Source: Planctomycetota bacterium
Lineage (GTDB): Bacteria; Planctomycetota; UBA1135
DNA length: 6,790 bases
NCBI GenBank assembly: GCA_027021325.1
Contig: JALUUN010000579.1
Span: 1 to 6,790, forward strand
Direction: 5' to 3'
Within the stretch, counting starts at the first letter, position 1. Every line of letters begins with the position of its first letter. Below the pieces are notes generated by a model, which was given only the letters and a program-made list of their open reading frames with translations, was not told where the DNA came from and made no database searches. The translations under genes were made by a program, and so were the position numbers. Below are positions 1-5,533 of the stretch, one piece after another.

Positions 1-735
1 CAGGGCGGTCAGGAAGAAGGTCGCCCCCGAGGGATCTCCGGGCACGCGGTACTCCCGGCCGCGCGGCACGCCGGGACGGACGAAGAAGGAGCCGGGCAGC
101 TGCAGGACCGCGCCCGGCCCGCGGAAGGCCTCCAGGGCCTCCAGGGTCAGGCCGAGGTAGCCACGGCTCGGGGCCGGCCGGTCGAGGAGAAGGCGCACCT
201 CCCCGGCGAAGCCGGCCGCGAGCAGCAGGCCCGAGAGGTACTGGCTGGTGCCCTCGACCGGCGGCCGCCAGTCGCCGGAAGGCAGCCCGCGGCCGACGAC
301 CCGGACCCCCGGCCCCAGGGCGTCCTCGAAGAGCGTGACCCGGGCGCCGAGGCCGCGCAGGAACGCGTACAAGGGCTCCTGGGGGCGTTCGAAGAGACGC
401 GGGCGGCCGCGCACGACGACATCGGTGTGCCCGGCGGCCAGCCAGGGCAGGAGAAAGCGGAAGGAGGCCCCGGCCGCGCCCACGTCCACCTCGACGCGCT
501 CGGCGCGCGGCGGCCCGTCGAAGCCGTGCACCCGGAGCGCAGCCGCGGCCTCCTCTTCCATGCGGACGCCGAGAGTCTCGAGGGCGCGGCGCAGGAGGGT
601 CGTGTCCTCGGAGTCGCTGAGGCCGAGAAGGCGGCTCTCCCCGGAGGCCGAGGCGGCCAGGATCAGGGCACGGGCGGAGAGGGACTTGCAGCCCGGGAGC
701 CGGACCTCCCGGCGGACATCCGCCTCCGCTTCCAT
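1..735 (-). CDS. aroA: 3-phosphoshikimate 1-carboxyvinyltransferase (EPSP synthase), N-terminal part, runs off the left edge
   Basis: This enzyme condenses shikimate 3-phosphate with phosphoenolpyruvate in the cytosolic shikimate pathway to chorismate. The 245 codons present cover the first domain and the start of the second; the family is usually about 420-450 aa. Visible motifs are the N-terminal loop PGCKSLSARALILAA (residues 14-28, with the substrate-binding Lys17, Ser18 and Arg22), VGAAGASFRFL (85-95, with Arg93), the segment GTSQYLSGLLLAA, SRGYLGLTLEAL, and VPGDPSGATFFLTAL (231-245), whose Asp234 matches the conserved acidic residue of the VEGDxSSA motif. The PEP-loop motif GNAGTAxR reads GAAGASFR here, so the usual Asn and Thr are both Ala. 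An in-frame ATG lies at 759, but it is upstream of the -10 hexamer, so the ATG at 735 is preferred. No Shine-Dalgarno site precedes it. It is divergent from purC. Family assignment is confident from motif order; activity is inferred. Confidence 0.93.
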   Translation of the reverse strand, partial: MEAEADVRREVRLPGCKSLSARALILAASASGESRLLGLSDSEDTTLLRRALETLGVRMEEEAAAALRVHGFDGPPRAERVEVDVGAAGASFRFLLPWLAAGHTDVVVRGRPRLFERPQEPLYAFLRGLGARVTLFEDALGPGVRVVGRGLPSGDWRPPVEGTSQYLSGLLLAAGFAGEVRLLLDRPAPSRGYLGLTLEALEAFRGPGAVLQLPGSFFVRPGVPRGREYRVPGDPSGATFFLTAL

Positions 736-741
736 GACGCA

Positions 742-747
742 ATTATA
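742..747 (-). promoter_or_regulatory. -10 element for aroA, placed for a leaderless mRNA
   Basis: The minus strand reads a perfect TATAAT, followed by six bases (TGCGTC) and then the aroA ATG at 735. With normal -10 to start-site spacing, transcription would begin on the A of the start codon. There is no Shine-Dalgarno sequence and no recognisable -35 box 16-18 bp upstream. In such GC-rich surroundings a consensus hexamer is unlikely to be accidental, though the start site is inferred. It overlaps the purC -10 element on the other strand. Confidence 0.6.
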
Positions 748-749
748 GT
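744..749 (+). promoter_or_regulatory. -10 element for purC, overlapping the aroA -10 element
   Basis: The plus strand reads TATAGT, one mismatch from TATAAT. Eight bases separate it from the purC ATG at 758, so the transcript would start at or within about a base or two of the start codon. No convincing Shine-Dalgarno site (only GCAGG, one base before the ATG) and no -35 box are seen. It shares the central TATA with the opposite-strand TATAAT, so the same duplex would melt for either direction. Confidence 0.5.
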
Positions 750-757
750 GCGCAGGC

Positions 758-1702
758 ATGGCCTCCTCTCCGACCCCCCGAACCTCCGCCGCCTCCGGCT
801 ACGCCGGCGGCTTCGAGATCCCCGGCTGGGAACTCTTCTACCGCGGCAAGGTGCGCGACCTCTACCGCCGGCCCGGTGACGAAGAGCACATGCTCATGGT
901 CGCGACCGACCGTCTGAGCGCCTTCGACGTGGTCCTGGGCGAGACCATCCCGGACCGCGGACGGGTCCTCACCCACATCACCGAGTACTGGCTGCGCCAG
1001 GTCGAAGACTGGATGCCGGCGGCGCGGATCACCACGGATCCCGCCGCGGTCCCGGACCTCCCCGGGGAGTTCCACGACCGCCTGCGCGGCCGTCTCACCT
1101 GGACCCGCGTCGCCGACCGCATCCACGTCGAGGTGGTCCTGCGCGCGCGCCTCGCCGGCTCCGCCTTCCGCGAGTACCAGCGGAGCGGAAGCCTCTGGGG
1201 GATCCCGCTGCCGGAGGGGCTCCAGAACTCCTCGCCCCTTCCCGAAGTCCTCCTGACCCCCACCACCAAGGCCGAGAAGGACGAACCCATCTCCTGGGAG
1301 CAGGCCCGGGAGATCATCGGCTCCGACGAGGAGGCCGAGCGCATCGCCACCCTCTCCCGGCGCCTCTTCGACCAGGCGGCCGGCCGGGCGGCCGAGGAGG
1401 GCGTGGTCCTGGCCGACACGAAGTTCGAGTTCGGACGCCTGGACGGCCGCCTGGTCCTCATCGACGAGGTCCTCACCCCGGACAGCAGCCGCTACTGGCC
1501 CGCCGACGCCATCCGCGAGGGCGAGGAGCCGCCCAGCTACGACAAGGAGATCGTCCGCGCCTGGTTGCGCTCGCAGACCGACTGGAACCGCGAGGCGCCG
1601 GCCCCGGCCCTGCCGCCGGAGATCCAGGAGCGGACCCGCGAGCGCTACCTGGAGATCTGCCGGATCCTGACCGGCGGCCTGCCCGAGGGCGTGGAGGCCT
1701 GA
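758..1702 (+). CDS. purC: Phosphoribosylaminoimidazole-succinocarboxamide synthase (SAICAR synthetase)
   Basis: This cytosolic enzyme performs the ATP-dependent ligation of aspartate to CAIR, giving SAICAR, in de novo purine synthesis. At 314 aa it belongs to the longer SAICAR synthetase class (about 300 aa, as in yeast Ade1) rather than the roughly 240-aa class. Visible motifs are GKVRDLY (30-36, nucleotide-binding loop), DRLSAFD (51-57), the first family signature VEVVLRARLAGSAFREY (124-140), SLWGIPLPEGLQNSSPLP followed by TPTTKAEKDEPI (167-178), the second signature VLADTKFEFG (217-226), and LIDEVLTPDSSRYWP (234-248). All key segments are intact. The ATG at 758 gives about ten residues more before GKVRDLY than yeast Ade1. 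It is preferred because no later ATG exists before the conserved region and it sits directly below a -10 hexamer. It is divergent from aroA, and a gene for a probable exported protein follows after 16 bp. Confidence 0.97.
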   Translation: MASSPTPRTSAASGYAGGFEIPGWELFYRGKVRDLYRRPGDEEHMLMVATDRLSAFDVVLGETIPDRGRVLTHITEYWLRQVEDWMPAARITTDPAAVPDLPGEFHDRLRGRLTWTRVADRIHVEVVLRARLAGSAFREYQRSGSLWGIPLPEGLQNSSPLPEVLLTPTTKAEKDEPISWEQAREIIGSDEEAERIATLSRRLFDQAAGRAAEEGVVLADTKFEFGRLDGRLVLIDEVLTPDSSRYWPADAIREGEEPPSYDKEIVRAWLRSQTDWNREAPAPALPPEIQERTRERYLEICRILTGGLPEGVEA

Positions 1703-1718
1703 GGGCCGGGGGCAGGCC

Positions 1719-3437
1719 TTGGAGGCGGCTCTCCTCCTCCTCGCCGCCCTCCTCCCCCAGCAAGCCGGCCTGATCCTCGAGGACTTCGACACCCTGCCGC
1801 CCGGAAGGCTTCGCCCGCACCGGAGCGGCCTGCTGCAGTTCGAAAGCGACGCCGGCCGCCTGCGTGTCCTGGAGGGTGCCGGCCTTGACGGCACACGCGC
1901 TCTCGTGGTCGAAGGCGAAGCGGCCGCCTGGACCCTCCACCTCCCCGCCGGCGGCCCCTGGGCGCTCCTGCGCCTCCGGGCCCGGCGCTCCGGCCCGGGC
2001 CCTCTGGCGTGGAGCCTTGGTGAAGGAGGCGAAACCCTCCCGGCCCCGGGGACGGCCTGGACGAAGATCGAGATCCCCCTGCCGCCGGCCCCGGGCCCGC
2101 TGCGCTTCCAGGCGCGTGCCCCGGCCGGCAGCGTCCTCCTCCTGGACGGCCTGGAGCTCGTGGCGGCCGGGCCGGGACGCTACCTCGGAGCCACGGTCCG
2201 CCCCGCCGGCCGGCCCCTCCTTCTCGACGGCGGCTTCCACGCCCTCGCGCTCCTCGACATCCGGATCGCCGGGGACCGGGATCCGCCGGTCCTCGAAGGG
2301 GTGGACCTGGACCTCGTGCCCGGCCGGCCGGCGGCCTCCCTGGAGGCCCTGCGGCTGCGCCTCGGCCCGGCGGCGGGTCCGCCGGCCCCGGCCCCGGGGG
2401 CGCGCCGCCTGCGCCTCGACCAGCCCCTGCATCCCGGTCGCAACCGCCTGCTTCTCGAGGTCCGCCTGCGGCCCGGCGCCCTCCTGGAGGACCGCCCGGC
2501 CCTGATCCTGCGCAGCCTCCGCTTCGCCGACGGCGCCCGGCCCCTGGCCCGCCCGGAGGCGGTCGCCGGCCGCCCGGCCCGCGTCCTCGGCGGCGGCCGG
2601 GTCCTGGCGCTCCTGCCCGACGCCCGGGGCGGATTGATCCTGCTCCGCCGCGCCGCCGACGGAAGCCCCCGCCTCCAGTCCCTGGACGCCCAGGGCCGGG
2701 CCCTCGGTCCGGACCGGCCGCCGCCCTCCGGCGGGGAAGCACCCCTCCTCTTCCCGGCGCACCCGCTTCTCGGGCTGCAGATGCTGGCCCCCGGCCCCGA
2801 CGGCGGTCTCCGGCGCTGGATCCAGGACGAGGACGGCGGCTTCCAGCCGGCACCGACCTCCGCGCCTCCGGGCCTCCTCCCGGCTCCCGGCCGGGGCCTC
2901 GTCCTCCAGGACGGTCGCCTCGTGGCGCCGGCCGCCGGCGGCGAGGCCCTGCTGCTCTCCGAGGACGGCGGCCTCTCCTGGATCCGCCAGGAATGGAACC
3001 GGGACTCCGCAGGCCTCCGTCTGCGCGGGCTCGCGGAACTCCAGCCGGGCGACCTTCTCCTCGCACTGGAGGGGGCCGGCGGACTGCGCTTCCTCCGGGG
3101 CGCCGCCCCCGCCGGCCCCTGGGAAGAGGCGCCGGGCCCTGCGGGCGGCCCCTGGACCGGTTCCCCGGGCCTCCTCGCCCGGGCCGACGAAGGCGGCGGC
3201 CCGGTCGCCGACGAGCTCCTCCTCCTCGCGAGCCCGGTCCGGGGTGCCGGCCTGCGGCTCTTCCGCTCCCCGGACCTCGGCGCCACCTGGCCGCCGGCCG
3301 GGGCCCTCCTCCTGGACCCGCGGCGGCCGGGCTCGGCGGCGGTCTGCGGTCTCCAGGCCGGAGTCCGGATCGCCTGGAATCCTCCGGGCGGGCCCCTGCT
3401 CCTCATCGGCCTCCTCCCGGACGAGAGCCGCCGGTAA
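1719..3437 (+). CDS. Probable exported Asp-box (BNR) repeat protein of unknown function
   Basis: I do not recognise a named gene. The 572-aa product starts with a hydrophobic stretch (ALLLLAALLP, residues 3-13) that could be a signal peptide, although it lacks the usual basic n-region. Residues about 18-153 look like a beta-sandwich of the galactose-binding type, ending in the typical strand pattern SVLLLDGLELV. Residues about 155-272 form a second beta-rich domain (LHPGRNRLLLEVRL) resembling the N-terminal domains of some planctomycete sialidase-like proteins. The rest carries two perfect Asp boxes (SxDxGx[ST]W): SEDGGLSW at 414-421 and SPDLGATW at 517-524, implying a beta-propeller. No sialidase FRIP motif is seen, so enzyme activity is not claimed; a surface or periplasmic binding protein is possible. 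The start is TTG, the only usual start codon between an in-frame stop at 1668-1670 and the hydrophobic stretch. It is probably cotranscribed with purC. Confidence 0.78.
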   Translation: MEAALLLLAALLPQQAGLILEDFDTLPPGRLRPHRSGLLQFESDAGRLRVLEGAGLDGTRALVVEGEAAAWTLHLPAGGPWALLRLRARRSGPGPLAWSLGEGGETLPAPGTAWTKIEIPLPPAPGPLRFQARAPAGSVLLLDGLELVAAGPGRYLGATVRPAGRPLLLDGGFHALALLDIRIAGDRDPPVLEGVDLDLVPGRPAASLEALRLRLGPAAGPPAPAPGARRLRLDQPLHPGRNRLLLEVRLRPGALLEDRPALILRSLRFADGARPLARPEAVAGRPARVLGGGRVLALLPDARGGLILLRRAADGSPRLQSLDAQGRALGPDRPPPSGGEAPLLFPAHPLLGLQMLAPGPDGGLRRWIQDEDGGFQPAPTSAPPGLLPAPGRGLVLQDGRLVAPAAGGEALLLSEDGGLSWIRQEWNRDSAGLRLRGLAELQPGDLLLALEGAGGLRFLRGAAPAGPWEEAPGPAGGPWTGSPGLLARADEGGGPVADELLLLASPVRGAGLRLFRSPDLGATWPPAGALLLDPRRPGSAAVCGLQAGVRIAWNPPGGPLLLIGLLPDESRR

Positions 3438-3455
3438 CCGGCCCGGCCCCGGTGT

Positions 3456-5468
3456 CTAGCCTCGGAGGTGCGAGTCCCCACCTCCGTTCTGCGCCCGCTC
3501 CTCGGCGGGCGCCGCCGCCGCCGCTGGCTGGCACGGGGCCTGGAGGTCGTCTTCGCCGACCTCCTCACCGCGGCCCTGCTCCTCTGGCTCCTCTCTTGAG
3601 GCGCCCTCGTGGCGCCGCAAGGCGATCTCGAGGAGCCCGAGATCGGCGGGGCTGATGGCCGCCAGGCGCCCGGCCGCCCCGAGGGTCTCGGGCCGGAGCC
3701 GCTCCAGGGCCTCGCGCGCCTCGTGGCGCAGCCCGGGGACCGCCCGGAAGTCGAAGGTGTCGGGGATCCGGCGCGCCTCCCGCTCGCGGCTGCGGGCGAC
3801 CCAGGCCTCCTGGCGGCGGACGTAGCCCTCGTACTGGACGTCGGCCACCAGCCCCTCCCCGTCGGCGCGGCTCAGGCCCCAGCCCCGGGCCTCGGGGATC
3901 CGTTCGAGGAAGGCCTCCCAGTCCATGCCCGGCCGGCGCAGGAGATCCTCCAGGCGGCGCCCGGCTTCGCCGGGCAGGGGCTGTTCCCGCAGACGCCGGC
4001 GCGCCTCCCCGAGCCGCCGCCGCCGCGCCTCGAGGCGACGCACACGCTCGCCTCCGACGAGGCCGCGCTGCGCCGCCAGGGGGGTCAGCCGCAGGTCGGC
4101 GTTGTCGTGGCGCAGGAGCAGGCGGTGCTCGGCCCGGCTCGTGAACATCCGGTAGGGCTCGTCCGGATCGCTGACCACGAGATCGTCCACGAGGACGCCG
4201 ATGTAGGCCTCCTCCCGGCCCGGTACGAAGGGCTCCCAGTCCGCGCCCTCCAGGGCACGCAGAGCGGCGTTGGCGCCCGCGATCAGGCCCTGGGCGGCGG
4301 CCTCCTCGTAGCCGCTGGTCCCGCAGATCTGGCCGGCCAGGAACAGGCCGGGCCAGTCGCGCAGCTCCAGGGAACGGCGCAGGACCCGCGGCCGGACGAA
4401 GGTGTACTCCACGGCGTAGCCCGGCTGCACGATCTCCGCCCGCTCGCAGCCGGGGAGGGTGCGCACCAGACGCTCCTGGATGTCGGCGGGCAGGCTCGTG
4501 GAGATGCCGTTGGCGTACAGGAGACCGGAATCGTGGCCCTCGGGCTCGAGGAAGACGAGGTGCCGCGGCCGGTCGGCGAAACGCACCACCTTGTCCTCGA
4601 GGGAAGGGCAGTAGCGGGGCCCGCGCCCCTGGATGCGGCCGGCGTACATGGGCGCGCGGTGCAGGTTGGCGCGGACCAGGGCGTGGGTCTCCTCGGTGGT
4701 CCAGGTCTGCCAGCAGGAGATCCAGGGCCCGTGCAGGCGATCCGTGAGGAAACTGAAGGGCTGGGGCTCGGGATCGCCCGGCTGCTCCTCCAGCGAGGCC
4801 AGGTCCACGCTCGCGGTGGCGAGGCGCGGGGGCGTGCCGGTCTTCAGGCGTCCGGTCGGAAGGCCCAGGGCCCGCAGGGCGTCGCCGAGGCGCCGCGCGC
4901 CGGCCTCGCCGATGCGGCCGCCGGGCTGCTGCTCCTCGCCGGTATGGAGCACACCCTCCAGAAAGGTGCCGGTGGTCAGGACGACCTGTCCGGCGCGCAG
5001 TTCCCGGCCGCCGGCGAGGAGCACCCCGTCCACGGCGCGGCCGGCCCGCCGAACCGCTTCGGGATCCCCGGGCCGCGGCGCCCGCCACAGGAGGTCCACC
5101 GCCTCGCCGCCGATCACTGTCAGCCTCGCCTGATCCGCGGCCCGGCGCTGCGCCGCCCGTTCGTAGCGCAGGCGGTGGCACTGCGCCCGCGGCGAGCGCA
5201 CCGCCCGGCCCTTGCGGGTGTTCAGCATCCGGAACTGGATCCCGGCCTCGTCCGCCAGGAGGCCCATCCAGCCGCCGAGGGCGTCCACCTCCCGGGCCAG
5301 CTGGCCCTTGCCGATGCCGCCGATGGCCGGGTTGCAGGACATGCGCCCCAGGGCGCCGGGATCCAGACTGACCAGCGCGGTGGGCACCCCCAGGCGGGCG
5401 GCGGCGGCCGCCGCCTCCAGGCCGGCGTGGCCTCCCCCGACGACGACGACCTCGAAGCGCTCGGACAT
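3456..5468 (-). CDS. mnmG: tRNA uridine-5-carboxymethylaminomethyl modification enzyme, FAD-dependent subunit
   Basis: MnmG (GidA) works with the GTPase MnmE in the cytosol to form cmnm5U at wobble position 34 of tRNAs, using FAD, NADH and methylene-tetrahydrofolate. The FAD-binding motif VVVVGGGHAGLEA occupies residues 7-19. MSCNPAIGGIGKG (43-55) carries Cys45, and GPRYCPSLEDK (283-293) carries Cys287, matching the two conserved cysteines. Also present are LNTRKGRAVRSPRAQ (82-96), TGTFLEGVLHTGE (166-178), LKTGTPPRL (208-216), VQPGYAVEY and AGQICGTSGYEEAAAQGL; a C-terminal MnmE/tRNA-binding region ends in LAAISPADLGLLEIALRRHEG near residue 622. The family is about 620-635 aa, but this frame continues 48 residues as a Glu-, Ala- and Gly-rich tail to 670. 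The same frame stays open upstream to 6752, but homology starts at the ATG at 5468, which has an SD-like GGGGAGA five bases upstream. It converges on the Asp-box gene and is divergent from a secreted helical protein. Confidence 0.96.
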   Translation of the reverse strand: MSERFEVVVVGGGHAGLEAAAAAARLGVPTALVSLDPGALGRMSCNPAIGGIGKGQLAREVDALGGWMGLLADEAGIQFRMLNTRKGRAVRSPRAQCHRLRYERAAQRRAADQARLTVIGGEAVDLLWRAPRPGDPEAVRRAGRAVDGVLLAGGRELRAGQVVLTTGTFLEGVLHTGEEQQPGGRIGEAGARRLGDALRALGLPTGRLKTGTPPRLATASVDLASLEEQPGDPEPQPFSFLTDRLHGPWISCWQTWTTEETHALVRANLHRAPMYAGRIQGRGPRYCPSLEDKVVRFADRPRHLVFLEPEGHDSGLLYANGISTSLPADIQERLVRTLPGCERAEIVQPGYAVEYTFVRPRVLRRSLELRDWPGLFLAGQICGTSGYEEAAAQGLIAGANAALRALEGADWEPFVPGREEAYIGVLVDDLVVSDPDEPYRMFTSRAEHRLLLRHDNADLRLTPLAAQRGLVGGERVRRLEARRRRLGEARRRLREQPLPGEAGRRLEDLLRRPGMDWEAFLERIPEARGWGLSRADGEGLVADVQYEGYVRRQEAWVARSREREARRIPDTFDFRAVPGLRHEAREALERLRPETLGAAGRLAAISPADLGLLEIALRRHEGASREEPEEQGRGEEVGEDDLQAPCQPAAAAAPAEERAQNGGGDSHLRG
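3463..3486. terminator. Hairpin at the convergent gene junction, possible terminator without a U-tract
   Basis: CGGAGGTG (3463-3470) and CACCTCCG (3479-3486) form a perfect 8-bp stem around an 8-base loop. It begins 25 bp after the stop of the Asp-box protein gene and lies just inside the last codons of the mnmG frame. It is followed by only TTCT on the plus strand and by no T-run on the minus strand. A bidirectional terminator role is plausible from position, but it is not a canonical intrinsic terminator. Confidence 0.35.
3468..3599 (+). CDS. Possible 43-aa single-span membrane peptide, antisense to the mnmG 3' end
   Basis: This short GTG-started frame encodes an Arg cluster (RRRRRW, residues 15-20) followed by a hydrophobic helix (LEVVFADLLTAALLLWLLS, 25-43), the layout of a small membrane protein with its N-terminus in the cytoplasm. 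About 39 of 43 codons end in G or C, a better match to the genomic pattern than the opposing mnmG tail frame (about 39 of 48). It lies in the same frame as the upstream Asp-box gene, 30 bp beyond its TAA. Against it: GGAGG abuts the GTG with no spacing and is locked in a hairpin, and CTC-rich frames opposite GAG-rich ones arise readily in such DNA. I recognise no family. It may be an antisense shadow. Confidence 0.3.
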   Translation: MRVPTSVLRPLLGGRRRRRWLARGLEVVFADLLTAALLLWLLS

Positions 5469-5473
5469 GGCGG

Positions 5474-5480
5474 TCTCCCC
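5474..5480 (-). promoter_or_regulatory. Shine-Dalgarno-like site for mnmG
   Basis: The minus strand reads GGGGAGA, then CCGCC, then the ATG at 5468. This is the only well-placed purine-rich ribosome-binding candidate among the starts in this window. It fixes the mnmG start within the much longer open frame and agrees with mnmG having a real 5' leader, unlike aroA and purC. Confidence 0.5.
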
Positions 5481-5492
5481 GTGTCTGCGGCA

Positions 5493-5509
5493 CCCCGGGA
5501 ATCCCGGGG
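5493..5509. repeat. Perfect inverted repeat in the mnmG leader
   Basis: CCCCGGG (5493-5499) and CCCGGGG (5503-5509) form a 7-bp all-GC stem with a 3-base loop (AAT on the plus strand). If mnmG is transcribed from the -10 element at 5518-5523, the start would be near 5511. The hairpin would then sit two bases from the 5' end of the mRNA, leaving the ribosome site at 5474-5480 unpaired. It could stabilise the 5' end or bind a dimeric regulator. Confidence 0.45.
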
Positions 5510-5516
5510 AGCCCGG

Positions 5517-5522
5517 TATTCT
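5517..5522 (+). promoter_or_regulatory. -10 element for the secreted helical-repeat gene
   Basis: The plus strand reads TATTCT, with the ATG at 5534 eleven bases beyond it. The transcript would begin only about 4-5 nt before the start codon, and no Shine-Dalgarno sequence fits in that space. It overlaps the mnmG TAGAAT on the other strand by five bases. No -35 box is recognised. Confidence 0.4.
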
Positions 5523-5523
5523 A
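5518..5523 (-). promoter_or_regulatory. -10 element for mnmG
   Basis: The minus strand reads TAGAAT, one mismatch from consensus, in an AT-rich island within GC-rich DNA. The expected start near 5511 gives a leader of about 43 nt containing a hairpin and an SD-like site. No -35 box is seen at normal spacing. It overlaps a plus-strand -10 candidate. Confidence 0.45.
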
Positions 5524-5533
5524 GTCCTCTTCC

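Noticed and set aside
757..759. Alternative aroA start at the in-frame ATG at 759, overlapping the purC start codon
   Set aside because: It lies upstream of the TATAAT from which the gene appears to be transcribed and would add eight residues without family similarity.
248..879. Plus-strand frames opposite aroA
   Set aside because: They are shadows of aroA; the minus-strand frame carries the EPSP synthase motifs in order.
743..1894. Long minus-strand open frame opposite purC
   Set aside because: It is the antisense shadow of purC produced by GC-rich third positions; no domain is recognisable, whereas purC has every family motif.
1645..3066. Minus-strand Arg/Gly/Pro-rich frame opposite the Asp-box gene, along with other long frames on both strands of 1473-3655
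   Set aside because: The composition is that of frame-shifted GC-rich DNA, whereas the plus frame at 1719 has Asp boxes, alternating beta patterns and natural codon use.
3464..3486. tRNA-like T-arm (GGTGCGAGTCCCCACC resembles a TTCGAGTCC loop)
   Set aside because: No matching acceptor 5' strand, D-arm or anticodon arm lies about 70 bases upstream; it is better explained as a simple hairpin.
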